A stretch of DNA of 64,000 nucleotides from Neomelitea salexigens DSM 19753 (GTDB lineage Bacteria; Pseudomonadota; Gammaproteobacteria; Pseudomonadales; Spongiibacteraceae): assembly GCF_000422345.1 (NCBI RefSeq), contig NZ_AULP01000008.1, forward strand, positions 110,134 through 174,133, given 5' to 3'. A program made the translations under genes and the position numbers. The notes beneath the pieces were generated by a model, which was not told the DNA's origin, did not search any database, and saw nothing but the letters and a program-made list of their open reading frames with translations. Numbering within the stretch: position 1 is the first letter of the stretch; each line of letters opens with the position of its first letter. Positions 32,114 to 41,499 of this stretch are shown here, piece by piece.

Positions 32114-33865
32114 ATGAAAGCACCTGCTAACGACTACTTACCCGACCTCCCGCCGGAAAGTCAGATCACCCGCGAACGGCACAATTTGTTTATGGCTGAA
32201 GTGGGGTCTCGTATTGTTGTCTCCGCAGCCATAGCCCTGGCGTTGCTGCTGCCGTTTAACGGCGCCATGAGCCGGGCTGATGCGCTGTTGTGGGCGACGC
32301 TGGTGCTAACAACCAGCGCCGTCTCACTGCTGGTCGTGAGCTTCTACAAACGTCACCGCGAGAGTGAAAGTGGCAAAATCAAGAAGTGGCACGCCATCAA
32401 TATTGGCATGGCGCTGACGTGGAGCGGACTCTGGTGCGTTGCGCCCTATCTATTTTTTGACGGCGCCAGCACCGAGAAAATCTTAGTCTTCCTGCTTGTT
32501 ATTACCCTGATCAGCTCCACGCCCTCTGTGTCCATGGGCGTGTACCCCGATATCTTCATTAGTTTTATTACGCCGCTGTTTATCTCTCTGTCGCTCTATC
32601 TGATCCGCTTTCACGCAGAGCAAAGCTGGTTCATCAAAGGCATCCCCTTACTCACCCTGTGCTCACTGACCGCGTTCAGCCTGTTCATACACAAAGCCCA
32701 GCTCAACAATATTCGTTTGCGCATCGAGGCCGATATCGCCCGGCGCGACGCCGAGCGCGCCAATCGCAGCAAGAATCAATTTATGGCGGCGGTCAGTCAC
32801 GACCTGCGCCAGCCACTGCAAGCTGCGTCGCTTTACGCCTCGCTGATTAACGAGCAGGGCGATGCACCGAGCCGTGAGCTCAGCGAAAAAATCCTCACAG
32901 CCATCGCCTCCGGCGGGGAGTTGTTGGAGCAGTTACTGCTGTTATCCCGCCTGCAAAGCCGGCACTTCTCTGCCAAACCCCAGCCCTTCTGTCTGGATGA
33001 GCACCTCGCCAAGCTCATCAATGAGTGCTTACCTCAGGCCCAACAAAAAGGTCTGGCAATACACAATGATGTGCAGCGCCAATACTGGCTTAATACCGAC
33101 CCACTGTTATTTGACCAGCTATTGCGCAACCTGCTTGGCAACGCCGTTAAATACACCGAACGCGGCACCGTTCGGCTTAGTAGTCACCACACAGAAAAAC
33201 AGCTCGAACTCACCGTTAGCGACACCGGCATCGGCATTGACCCAATGCGCCACGACAGTATTTTTAAGGAATTTACCCAGCTAGCCAGTCGATCCAATGA
33301 CGCCGAAGATGGGCTGGGCTTGGGCCTGAGCATTGTCCGCCGCGTCTGCGAACTGTGCGGGTTCACATTGCGCGTGGACTCCACTCCCGGCCAAGGCAGC
33401 CGCTTCACCGTCGCACTGCCGCTAGCGGAAAAGCCCAGTGCGGCGCCGGCAAGCGAAGGAGCTCCACTACCGCCTGGGCGCCAGCTGCGCATTATTGTTG
33501 TGGACGACGACCCACGTATTACTGATGCGTTGTCGATGGCGCTGGTGGAATGGGGCGCCGATGTCTACGCCTTTAACAGCCTGGCAGAAGCGCTTGCCGA
33601 CCTGCCCGGCGCCGACGAGATGAACCCTGATGTCATGATTAGCGACGGCCAGCTCGCCAATGGCGACACCGCCAACGATGTATTTGCCGCACTAACATCG
33701 AGGTGGCCACAACCTGTGCCCAAAATCGTGCTCAGTGGCAATAGCCGCGGGCAGCATGAACAAACATTCAACGCCGATGCCCTGCTACTCAAACCCGTTG
33801 CCCTGCCCGAGCTGCTGCAGCGTATCGCCTCGCTGTGCGCGCCAGATACGATTACAAGAGCTTAA
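32114..33865 (+). CDS. Membrane hybrid histidine kinase with C-terminal receiver
   Basis: A 583-residue protein: about six membrane helices (35-195), a short coiled coil, a HisKA domain with phospho-acceptor His229 in AAVSHDLRQPLQAASL, HATPase_c (N box LLRNLLGNAVKYTERG, G boxes DTGIGID and GLGLGLSIV) and a receiver with DDD at 464-466, phospho-acceptor Asp511 and Lys in LLKPV. No periplasmic sensor domain is visible, so the signal is probably sensed in the membrane. Its 3' end overlaps the convergent response regulator gene by 14 bp, which marks the two as a pair. Confidence 0.88.
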   Translation: MKAPANDYLPDLPPESQITRERHNLFMAEVGSRIVVSAAIALALLLPFNGAMSRADALLWATLVLTTSAVSLLVVSFYKRHRESESGKIKKWHAINIGMALTWSGLWCVAPYLFFDGASTEKILVFLLVITLISSTPSVSMGVYPDIFISFITPLFISLSLYLIRFHAEQSWFIKGIPLLTLCSLTAFSLFIHKAQLNNIRLRIEADIARRDAERANRSKNQFMAAVSHDLRQPLQAASLYASLINEQGDAPSRELSEKILTAIASGGELLEQLLLLSRLQSRHFSAKPQPFCLDEHLAKLINECLPQAQQKGLAIHNDVQRQYWLNTDPLLFDQLLRNLLGNAVKYTERGTVRLSSHHTEKQLELTVSDTGIGIDPMRHDSIFKEFTQLASRSNDAEDGLGLGLSIVRRVCELCGFTLRVDSTPGQGSRFTVALPLAEKPSAAPASEGAPLPPGRQLRIIVVDDDPRITDALSMALVEWGADVYAFNSLAEALADLPGADEMNPDVMISDGQLANGDTANDVFAALTSRWPQPVPKIVLSGNSRGQHEQTFNADALLLKPVALPELLQRIASLCAPDTITRA

Positions 33866-34463
33866 GGGAGCGGGCTTTTTCCAGGCAGGCGGTGCGGTTG
33901 GGCACATCCAATTTATCAAACAGCAGCCGTAGATGGGTTTTCACGGTGTTCAAACTCACCGACAGACTGCGCGCAATTTCCTTATTACTTTGCCCCTGCT
34001 GAAGCAGGGCCAATATCGCCCCCTGTTGGCGGCTGAGCTTGATACTAGGTGCGGCGGTTTGACTGGCCAACAGCCGGTAGGATTCCGAAAAATAGCCTTC
34101 GCCAGCCATAACCTTCGTCACCGCCGTCACCAATTCGGCAGCGGCCTCAGACTTGTCGACAAAACCATCCACCGACAGGCGCTGGGATTTTTCCACCACA
34201 TCCTCATCGATGGCGCCAGAGCATAACAACACCCGCAGCGTGTGCCGCGAACTCGCCAAAATCCGTAACAGCGACAGTCCATCCAGGTCCGGCATGGCCA
34301 CATCAACGATCAACAAATCGGCAGCGGCCAACGCAGCCTCATCGCCCAATAGCGCCTGCGCACAACCGTATTGCCCCACCTCACAGCCGGGCAGTTTCGC
34401 CTGCAGGGTCAGTGCCAGGGCCTCGGCAAACATCAAATGATCATCAACAATTAAAACCTTCAA
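33852..34463 (-). CDS. LuxR-family response regulator
   Basis: A 203-residue NarL/FixJ-type regulator. Receiver domain 1-120 with acidic pocket D7-D8, phospho-acceptor Asp54 in LLIVDVAMPD and Lys near 104 in VDKSE. The C-terminal LuxR helix-turn-helix is near 140-200 (LSRQQGAILALLQQGQSNKEIARSLSVSLNTVKTHL region). It is the probable output of the adjacent hybrid kinase, with which it overlaps tail to tail. Targets unknown. Confidence 0.9.
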   Translation of the reverse strand: MKVLIVDDHLMFAEALALTLQAKLPGCEVGQYGCAQALLGDEAALAAADLLIVDVAMPDLDGLSLLRILASSRHTLRVLLCSGAIDEDVVEKSQRLSVDGFVDKSEAAAELVTAVTKVMAGEGYFSESYRLLASQTAAPSIKLSRQQGAILALLQQGQSNKEIARSLSVSLNTVKTHLRLLFDKLDVPNRTACLEKARSLKLL

Positions 34464-34629
34464 GGAACTTCTCTATTGTTATTGGCGACGACATAGTAGC
34501 CCAGAATGCACTGGCAAAATAAGCTGGGGTTCACCCCTATCCGGCTTGGCACCGCACATCATTACGAGCCGTTAAGTTAACCCATGGCTCATGCAGTGAT
34601 AGGCTAGGCGCAAATAATGGATAAGACCT

Positions 34630-35454
34630 ATGGCACTGATACACAGCATTTCTCACAACGGCATCGAGGGCATACGCCTGGGCCGTGTTAACCGACGCGG
34701 CGGCTACCACCTTACCGCCAGTTGCATCGTCTACCGTTTGGGCGACACCGTCATCGATACCGGGCCGTCGCGCGAGCGCGAGGCATTGAGCGGGCACTTT
34801 GCCGGCATTGCCGTTCGCCAGGTGGTGCTGACCCACCACCACGAAGACCACAGCGGCAATGCCGACTATTTTCAGCGCGAACACGGCGCGGCGCTATACA
34901 GCCACCGGAATAATCACGACAGGTTAAAGGCAGGTATGCGTTTGTCGGCGATCCGTCGTATGACCTTCGGCAATGTTCCCGCTTGCCAGCCCACACAGCT
35001 GCCTGCGCATATCGACACCAGCAGCGGCCACCGGCTTATTCCCATTCACACCCCCGGCCATACCTCCGACCTGGTGTGCTACCTGGAGCCCAATGAGGGC
35101 TGGCTATTTTCAGGCGACTTGTATGTTTCCAGCCGGCTGAAATATATGACCATAGAAGACGATGTGGGCGAGTGGATTGCTAGCCTGGAGAAAGTGCTAT
35201 CACTCGACTTTGATACGCTGCTCTGCTCTCACCGCGCAGTCGTTAAGAACGGCAAAACCGTACTTCAGGACAAACTGGAGTTTATTCGCGGCTTTCGCGA
35301 TGAGGTGGCAGCCCTGCACCGTTCCGGCCTTAGTGAGCGCCAGATAACGCGCAAACTGCTCGGCCGCGAAGACGCCAATGCCCTGCTTTCGCTCATGCAT
35401 ATGAGCAAGCGCAATATGGTCAGCGCCAGTTTGGCCAGCCTCGGGCTGGCCTAG
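34630..35454 (+). CDS. MBL-fold metallo-hydrolase
   Basis: A 274-residue metallo-beta-lactamase-fold protein. The metal motif HxHxDH is in THHHEDHSGN near 74-83, a further ligand His is in IPIHTPGHTSD, the bridging Asp in FSGDLYV, and a His in LLCSHRAVV. A C-terminal helical region (LSERQITRKLLGRED) is typical of the long glyoxalase-II-like subgroup. The substrate cannot be assigned. Confidence 0.85.
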   Translation: MALIHSISHNGIEGIRLGRVNRRGGYHLTASCIVYRLGDTVIDTGPSREREALSGHFAGIAVRQVVLTHHHEDHSGNADYFQREHGAALYSHRNNHDRLKAGMRLSAIRRMTFGNVPACQPTQLPAHIDTSSGHRLIPIHTPGHTSDLVCYLEPNEGWLFSGDLYVSSRLKYMTIEDDVGEWIASLEKVLSLDFDTLLCSHRAVVKNGKTVLQDKLEFIRGFRDEVAALHRSGLSERQITRKLLGREDANALLSLMHMSKRNMVSASLASLGLA

Positions 35455-35469
35455 CGCCGACTAACCGGC

Positions 35470-35853
35470 CTAGCTTTCCACGCGGTGTAGCGCACACACC
35501 TTATTGCCAGAAGGGTCACGCAGATAAGCGAGGTACAACTTGCCAATTGCGCCCTCACGCACACCCGGCGCATCTTCACAAGATGTTCCGCCATTGGCCA
35601 CGCCGGCAGCATGCCAGGCATCGGCTTGCTCTGGGCTGCTTGCGGCAAAGCCAATGGTGCTGCCGTTACCGTGAGTAGCAGGCTCGCCGTTGATCGGCGG
35701 AGTAATAGCAAATACGCCCGTTGCGGTGAAGTAAAAACAGCGGCCGCGCTCGTCCATCATTCCCGGCTCATAGCCCAAGGCACCAAGAATCGCATCGTAA
35801 AAACGCTTTGATGCGGCAACATCATTCGCACCCACCATGATATGACTGAACAT
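35470..35853 (-). CDS. VOC family protein (glyoxalase/bleomycin-resistance fold)
   Basis: A 127-residue VOC domain starting MFSHIMVGANDVAASKRFYD, with the second half ending YLRDPSGNKVCALHR. Family metal ligands would be His4 and a Glu in the second module, but the usual Glu is replaced in KVCALH, so enzymatic activity is uncertain. Convergent with the MBL gene. Confidence 0.82.
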   Translation of the reverse strand: MFSHIMVGANDVAASKRFYDAILGALGYEPGMMDERGRCFYFTATGVFAITPPINGEPATHGNGSTIGFAASSPEQADAWHAAGVANGGTSCEDAPGVREGAIGKLYLAYLRDPSGNKVCALHRVES

Positions 35854-35979
35854 AGCTATTCCTTATTGTTGAGCAAAACAGCGGGCACTATAGCGCCAAT
35901 CAGGCCTGGCGTACGATGATAACTACGGACACACTAAGGATTTTCGGGTGTCGAGCATTCCAGAATGGGGATGGGGTAG

Positions 35980-38229
35980 CTAGCCCGCGCTGATAGCCTG
36001 CCCATCAATATACGACTGCATGTCAGCTTCCGCTGCGTCATAGGCGCTGTCGACGTTTTGCAGCAACACCTCTCCCTCTCCCCCGGCATTCGCATTGTCA
36101 TTGGCGAGCCTCTCGAGCTGTTCACTGAGCGCTGCCACAGCCGTCACGCCCATAGCCTGAGAGATGGATTTCAGAGAATGTGCCTCCCGCGCTAGCCCCT
36201 CGGAATCAGCCGCTTGCTGCGCTTGCTTCATGGCCGTTATTAACGACGGCGCCGTTTCTATATAACTTTTAAAGAGCTCACAGAACAACGCCGGATCATC
36301 GTCAAAATTTTCTTTTAAATACGCTAAATCTATATGTTGCAGCTCAGTGCTTTCCGCTTTGTGAGTATGCGTACTCACCACGGCGCCAGAGGGCTGAAAG
36401 CCGTTACTTAGGATTTTTCCCAACTCATCGAGCATCACAGGCTTGGCCAGGTAACCATCTGCTCCCGCTGCAAAGTAAGCATCGATATCCTCTCTCATAA
36501 CATTCGCCGTAACCGCAATCGCCGGCAGATAGCCACCTTGCTCCGCTTCCCTGCGACGCAAGCGCTTGATAAGGTCGACACCATCGAGCTCAGGCATCTT
36601 AATATCGGTAAGCAGTACATCGAAGTCGGCATCTTGCAGCCGCAACCACGCCTGCTCACCATCATTCGCAAACTCTACATCATGCCCTAACTTGGCGATC
36701 TGCAACTCCAGGACATGCCGATTAAGGGCATTGTCTTCAGCCACTAATAATTTGAGCTTTCGGGCACCGGCGATGTTTCGGCTAGGTTCCATCGCCGCTG
36801 TTGGGCGCGCACTCGGTTCTTCTGCCGCAATCGCATCAAGGTCTACAGCACTAAACTCAACCCAAAACCGGCTGCCTTTCCCTTCTTCACTTTGCACCCC
36901 GAGCTTACCGCCCATCATCTCAATTAATTCCCTTGTGATGACTAAGCCTATGCCCGTTCCCTGTATTTCGCTTAATTCAGCGCCGAGCCGCTCAAACGGC
37001 GTATACAACTTCGCGATTCCCTCTTCAGAGAGGCCACAGCCATCATCTTCCACGACCACCCTGAAGTTTGTACCGTCACAAGGCTCGCAATACACCCGAA
37101 CGTGGCCGCCCGGCCGGTTATACTTCACAGCATTAGACAACAGGTTAAAAAACACTTGTTTCAGCCGCGTATAGTCTGCATTGACGTGTAGTTGCTTGCA
37201 CTCGCGGTAATCAACATCCACCTCAACCTGCTGCTCCGCGGCCATTACCGCCACTAACGACGCACATTCTTCGATAACGTTTTTGATCGGCAGAGCACGC
37301 ATTTTCAGGGATATATTCCCCGATTCGATCGCACTATGATCAAGTAAATTGTTAATCAGAGACAGGAGATGACTGCCCGCACTGTGAATACGACCGGCGT
37401 GATCTTTTTGCTCCTCGCTGGCATCGGGGGCCTCCCGGCACAATTCAGTGACCCCTAATATCGCATTAAGCGGAGTCCGCAGCTCATGACTCATACTCGC
37501 CAAAAAGTCGGACTTCGCCCGATTCGCATGTTCAGCTATGATCCGCGCCTTATCTAAGTTTGCTCGATCAGCAGCGACCTCATCACGCATCTTTTCAAAA
37601 GCCTCCATCAGCACACCAATTTCGCTGTTGGGCTTTTCCGGCAATGGGTAATCGTAGTCGGCGTCAGCGAGCTTTTTAAATGCCGCCATCAGCCCATCGA
37701 TTGGGTTCACAATTACCCTGGACAAAATGAGCTGTAAGGCCAACAGCAGCGCGATAATCAGCGCGAGCTGGACTAGCTCCCAGCGGTATTGCAAGCTTCG
37801 CGCTACCGCCAAGTCGTCTTCAAAATCTACGACCAATTCGAGTCTGCCCAGCAAGCGTTCGCCAACCTTTATGGAGGTACTAATAAGAGATTCGCGGGGC
37901 AAAATATTTTCAGACCAATCGTCAAGAGGATAGAGCTGCGCGCCTTCGGCGCTGATCACCCGCACTCTGCGCCACGCGGGACGCTCAGCCAATTGAGCGT
38001 CGATACTCTCGTAAAGCTCTGCGTACTCGGCGGTTAATATCGGACTGCTAATGGAGACGGCAAGCTGCCTTAATGACCGCTCAGCAACCTCGGTAAGCCG
38101 CGAGTTTATGAAGGCCTCCTGACGGGGCATTGCCACAAACACGACAGAGCTGCTCAGTATCGCCGCGAGCAGCAAGGTCACCAATGTGCTTTGACGCCTC
38201 AGGCCAAAAAAGGCCCCCTTAGTTAACAT
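35980..38229 (-). CDS. Hybrid histidine kinase with HAMP, receiver and HPt domains
   Basis: A 749-residue sensor kinase. TM1 about 14-33, a small periplasmic domain 34-150, TM2 152-171, HAMP about 172-225, HisKA with His248 in LASMSHELRTPLN, HATPase_c (FFNLLSNAVKYNRPGG, DDGCGL, GTGIGLVI), receiver with phospho-acceptor Asp542 in LLTDIKMPELDG, and HPt with His684 in AREAHSLKSIS. The layout is BarA/ArcB-like and implies an unlinked response regulator. The gene overlaps the PhnD-like binding-protein gene by 11 bp, so that protein is the likely periplasmic input. Confidence 0.9.
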   Translation of the reverse strand: MLTKGAFFGLRRQSTLVTLLLAAILSSSVVFVAMPRQEAFINSRLTEVAERSLRQLAVSISSPILTAEYAELYESIDAQLAERPAWRRVRVISAEGAQLYPLDDWSENILPRESLISTSIKVGERLLGRLELVVDFEDDLAVARSLQYRWELVQLALIIALLLALQLILSRVIVNPIDGLMAAFKKLADADYDYPLPEKPNSEIGVLMEAFEKMRDEVAADRANLDKARIIAEHANRAKSDFLASMSHELRTPLNAILGVTELCREAPDASEEQKDHAGRIHSAGSHLLSLINNLLDHSAIESGNISLKMRALPIKNVIEECASLVAVMAAEQQVEVDVDYRECKQLHVNADYTRLKQVFFNLLSNAVKYNRPGGHVRVYCEPCDGTNFRVVVEDDGCGLSEEGIAKLYTPFERLGAELSEIQGTGIGLVITRELIEMMGGKLGVQSEEGKGSRFWVEFSAVDLDAIAAEEPSARPTAAMEPSRNIAGARKLKLLVAEDNALNRHVLELQIAKLGHDVEFANDGEQAWLRLQDADFDVLLTDIKMPELDGVDLIKRLRRREAEQGGYLPAIAVTANVMREDIDAYFAAGADGYLAKPVMLDELGKILSNGFQPSGAVVSTHTHKAESTELQHIDLAYLKENFDDDPALFCELFKSYIETAPSLITAMKQAQQAADSEGLAREAHSLKSISQAMGVTAVAALSEQLERLANDNANAGGEGEVLLQNVDSAYDAAEADMQSYIDGQAISAG

Positions 38230-39028
38230 AGAAATCGCTCAAACCGAGATCCTGTAGTCTAAGGTAGTCGTCAATACTGGATTGCGCCGCGTCCCGGATG
38301 GGGACCTCCGCCAATAAGACAGCGAGCTCCTCCGCCGCAGAGCCGGTCAAAAACACCCCCAACAGACTATTTACCAATTCCTCTGGCACCCTTGGGTGGA
38401 CAACAAGCGGATGTGGGTTCACGGGCTGGGTCTGATACAACACCCGCAGCTTATCGCGCAGTGCAGGGCTCTGTTCAGCCAGTGTTCGCATTACTCCACC
38501 ACCCGCCGCAGCGCTACCTAGCGCGACATTTAAATAGGCTGAGGAATGCGTACCAACGTAGCGCGGAGTAAACGTAACGCCATGCTCTCGCGTCAATTCT
38601 GCGCGCATCAACAGCGACGCCCCCAGTGCATTTGGCGCAGGGAACGCGATGTTCTTGCCATTGAGCTGCTCCAGGCTCTTTATTGGTCCATTTTTTTTGA
38701 CCACCAAAATGCCCCGCAGCTTTCGGCTCTGGTCTCGTAAAATCGGGCGATACTGTTGAGCCTCGTATGCCATGACGGCGTGCCAGGGATTCATGTAGGC
38801 AATATCAAAATCACCGCGCAGAAAGGCTTTCTCAAATTCCGGAATCGACTCCGACTGTTCCAACCTAAATTCATGCCCCGTTTCTGCATTAAGCCGATTC
38901 AAAATGGGCTGCCAGATACGAGATATACGCTGCGCCTCAAACTGGGGAACAACCCCTACTCGGTATACCTCAGCGTTACTGTTTAGCGCGAAGACAGAGA
39001 ACAACGCGATTGCAATCAGCTTCTTCAT
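38219..39028 (-). CDS. PhnD-like periplasmic substrate-binding protein
   Basis: A 269-residue protein with Sec signal peptide (cleavage near LNSNAEV), then the phosphate/phosphite/phosphonate-type binding fold: YRVGVVPQFEAQRISRIWQPI, DFDIAYMNPWHAVMAYEA near 75-92 and SLEQLNGKNIAFPAPNALGA. No ABC permease or ATPase is near. It lies between a porin gene (1 bp gap) and a hybrid kinase gene (11-bp overlap), which suggests a sensing rather than transport role. The ligand is unknown; a phosphorus oxyanion is a family-based guess. Confidence 0.85.
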   Translation of the reverse strand: MKKLIAIALFSVFALNSNAEVYRVGVVPQFEAQRISRIWQPILNRLNAETGHEFRLEQSESIPEFEKAFLRGDFDIAYMNPWHAVMAYEAQQYRPILRDQSRKLRGILVVKKNGPIKSLEQLNGKNIAFPAPNALGASLLMRAELTREHGVTFTPRYVGTHSSAYLNVALGSAAAGGGVMRTLAEQSPALRDKLRVLYQTQPVNPHPLVVHPRVPEELVNSLLGVFLTGSAAEELAVLLAEVPIRDAAQSSIDDYLRLQDLGLSDFYVN

Positions 39029-39029
39029 A

Positions 39030-40259
39030 TCAGAACACCCATTCTGCGCGCAGCTGCGCGACCGCCGGTCGGTCGTCGCCGCTTAGCACGTAAATATACT
39101 CGCCAGAGAATCGAACATGCTGGGTCGCATAGACGTTCAGCGCCAGGGTAGCTTCTTTAAGCTTGCCGCCATCAATGTCGCCGTCGCTGAGATCGATACT
39201 ACTTAACCGAGCGGCCAGCTCCCAAGCCCCCACACCCCCTCGGCCGATAGGTTGATTCGGTTTCACTGGAATGTAGCGCCCCGATTTATAGCGACGTCGG
39301 TCATTGGTTAAGAACACACTGCTATTCAGGTACCACCCCGAAAACTGCAGATCTGATGGCTCACGGTGAATATCCAAAGCGATATACTCCGCCTGAGCAT
39401 TGAAGCGATTTGCGGTAATTGATGCCTCGAAACCACTTTGAAAGTAATCACTCGCGCCATTGATTGCGCCGGTATCGACGAGGTTAACGGAGCTTGTCCG
39501 ACTTTCTGGCCCACTGCGGTAACGCAGCTGAGGCTGGTCACCCAGCGTGCCGTACAGCACGGCTGCGCCGACATGCAAAAAATCTTCGCCAGACCGTATT
39601 GGTCGCCCAGTTAACCGCAGCGCACCGACGGCCTCTCCGTCAGCCGCACTGTTCGCCCTTGCAGGACGATCGCCGAACACCCCGCCTTCCAGCAACCAAT
39701 TTTCTCCCGGAATACGCGCAGCGGCGCCAACGCGCCAGCCGGGCGCAAACGCAAACGGTAGGGCTCTTTCCATAAAGGTATTCGCATGCGGGTTTGCCTG
39801 AAACTCTAGCGAAAATGGAACACGATAATTCCCCGCATACAGCTCTACCCCATCACCGCGCCGATAGCCGATGTAAGCATCTTTCAAGCCCTTCATGCCG
39901 CCATCGACCAAGTCGTAGTCCAATTTATACAGCCAATTGCCGTCTACCTTCCCCTTAATAAAAAACCGTGCACGCCTAAGAATAGCGCCGTCACCCATAT
40001 CGCGTTGGTCGTCCTGGTACGCGGCAAAATGGGCCTCAACTCGCCCACCGATATGCACGCTATTGCCGTTAGGCGTCTTCAGCTTGAGCCCGCCAAAGGC
40101 GTCGCTCTCATTTTTCTCGCGATCAACCTCGGAAAGCGTCTCGTATTGCGCGGCTGAAATCGCACCGTTCTCCAACAAGGTTTTGAGCAGCGCCTCATTG
40201 GCGCCATCGGCATAGACAAAAAATGGCAGGCAAGAAAAAACTAGTGGTAGCGCTTTCAT
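39030..40259 (-). CDS. OprO/OprP-like phosphate-selective porin family protein
   Basis: A 409-residue outer-membrane porin. Signal peptide (about 1-17, ...FVYADG), a short helical segment LLKTLLENGAISAAQYETL typical of this family, then barrel strands from VHIGGRVEAHFAAYQDD to the final AEWVF ending in Phe. ATG at 40259 has GAGG 8 nt upstream and begins the signal peptide; a start at 40325 is unlikely. First gene of the porin/binding-protein/kinase operon, which supports uptake and sensing of the same anionic solute. Confidence 0.83.
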   Translation of the reverse strand: MKALPLVFSCLPFFVYADGANEALLKTLLENGAISAAQYETLSEVDREKNESDAFGGLKLKTPNGNSVHIGGRVEAHFAAYQDDQRDMGDGAILRRARFFIKGKVDGNWLYKLDYDLVDGGMKGLKDAYIGYRRGDGVELYAGNYRVPFSLEFQANPHANTFMERALPFAFAPGWRVGAAARIPGENWLLEGGVFGDRPARANSAADGEAVGALRLTGRPIRSGEDFLHVGAAVLYGTLGDQPQLRYRSGPESRTSSVNLVDTGAINGASDYFQSGFEASITANRFNAQAEYIALDIHREPSDLQFSGWYLNSSVFLTNDRRRYKSGRYIPVKPNQPIGRGGVGAWELAARLSSIDLSDGDIDGGKLKEATLALNVYATQHVRFSGEYIYVLSGDDRPAVAQLRAEWVF

Positions 40260-40554
40260 TGTAGGTCCTCTAAGGGGTTGCCCCCAATCATGGTTATGGA
40301 TTGCATTTTGCAAAGCCGGTGCCAAGAAAACACAGAATGCGCATCATTCGCTGCGCGCCTACAAAGCCCGCTAAGCCACTGAGAAATATTAGTATTTTTT
40401 ATCAATAGTAGGAGATGTTTAAAAACTTTGCGTTATCGCTGAGACAAAACACAAAAATAAAAAGCATTTTGCTAACTGTATTGCAAAGCAATCCAGGAAT
40501 TCGGCGAAACACACGGCAGGAAGGAGGATCGCCCTTGCTTGAGCAATCCATGGG

Positions 40555-41415
40555 CTAGGCGCTAAAGGCCTTAAACCAGTTAGTTGTATCGGAGAGCACT
40601 TGCTCTTTTCCAAGCTCATTAAAGATTTCGTGATACATGCCATCGTAGATCTTTAGCAGTTTATTCTCACTGCCGAGCTGGGCAAAAAAGCGCTCGCTGC
40701 CCTCGCAGGCGCTGATGGCATCGGCGCCGCCATGCGTCACCAGCATCGGCAACTCAATGTTCGGCGCATCCTGCATCACCTGCTGCTGGGCCTCAATGAA
40801 CGCCAAAAACATACTCGGAGTGACCTTACCGTGGTTATAGGGGTCGCGCCGCTGGCTCTCCCCCACGCTGGCATCGCGGCTCAATTGGGTTACATCTATC
40901 TCGTTACTTATAGGCAGGCTGGGCCACAGTTTCGCTAGCACCCGACTCAGTGCCAACTTCCAGGGCGCGGGCGCAAAACCCAACTGAAAGGCGGCGCAGC
41001 TTAAGAATACGCCATCGATATCCTCGGGGTTTTCGGTCGCGATAGACGCTGCGATCAAGCCGCCCAAGCTGTGCCCGCCAAGAAAGTGCACCTCAGGAGC
41101 GTGACTCCGCGTGTGCTGGATCGCCGCCCGCACATCATCACAATACTGCGAGAACCGCTCAATATGGCCGCGTTTTCCAGGGCTCTGGCCACTGCCGCGC
41201 AGGTCGGCCATCACCAGGCCAACACCCGCATCATTAAACGCCTTCGCTACATGGGCGTAGCGACCGGAGTGTTCGCTGGTGCCGTGGCTCAGAGTTACCC
41301 AGGCCTTGGCAGGCCCTGCCGGACGCCATTCGCGAGCAAATAGTGGCGTGCCATCAGCACTGTGGAGGCGCAATTCAGAATAGTGGTGATCGGGCATGAG
41401 GCGAGTCGCAGTCAC
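40555..41415 (-). CDS. Alpha/beta hydrolase, monoacylglycerol-lipase-like
   Basis: A 286-residue serine hydrolase. The block WVTLSHGTSEHSGRYAHVAKAF with the oxyanion HG is near 39-60, DLRGSGQSPGKRGHI near 71-84, nucleophile Ser116 in GGHSLGG, an Asp in LVTHGGADAIS and a His in YDGMYHEIFNE. These are the marks of the lysophospholipase/monoacylglycerol lipase group (PldB-like). It has no signal peptide, so it is cytosolic. A start at Met7 (41394) is also possible. Confidence 0.85.
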   Translation of the reverse strand: MTATRLMPDHHYSELRLHSADGTPLFAREWRPAGPAKAWVTLSHGTSEHSGRYAHVAKAFNDAGVGLVMADLRGSGQSPGKRGHIERFSQYCDDVRAAIQHTRSHAPEVHFLGGHSLGGLIAASIATENPEDIDGVFLSCAAFQLGFAPAPWKLALSRVLAKLWPSLPISNEIDVTQLSRDASVGESQRRDPYNHGKVTPSMFLAFIEAQQQVMQDAPNIELPMLVTHGGADAISACEGSERFFAQLGSENKLLKIYDGMYHEIFNELGKEQVLSDTTNWFKAFSA

Positions 41416-41441
41416 AAAAAAGAGCGCACACCATACAGAAA

Positions 41442-41469
41442 CGGGCGGGATGAATCACTATCCCGCCCG
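41442..41469 (-). terminator. Hairpin terminator downstream of the DUF6351 gene
   Basis: CGGGCGGGAT (41442-41451) pairs with ATCCCGCCCG (41460-41469), loop 8 nt. The minus-strand tail TTTCTGT is short, so termination may be partial. Confidence 0.6.
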
Positions 41470-41499
41470 CACTGAGTTTGCCTTACTGCGCCACTATAT

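Noticed and set aside
32114..34463. Regulator of the catabolic island
   Set aside because: The kinase/LuxR pair lies about 15 kb away with unrelated genes between; nothing in sequence links it to the island.
36566..37174. 202-codon plus-strand frame inside the hybrid kinase gene
   Set aside because: Low-complexity Ser/Arg-rich translation antisense to a kinase with clear motifs.
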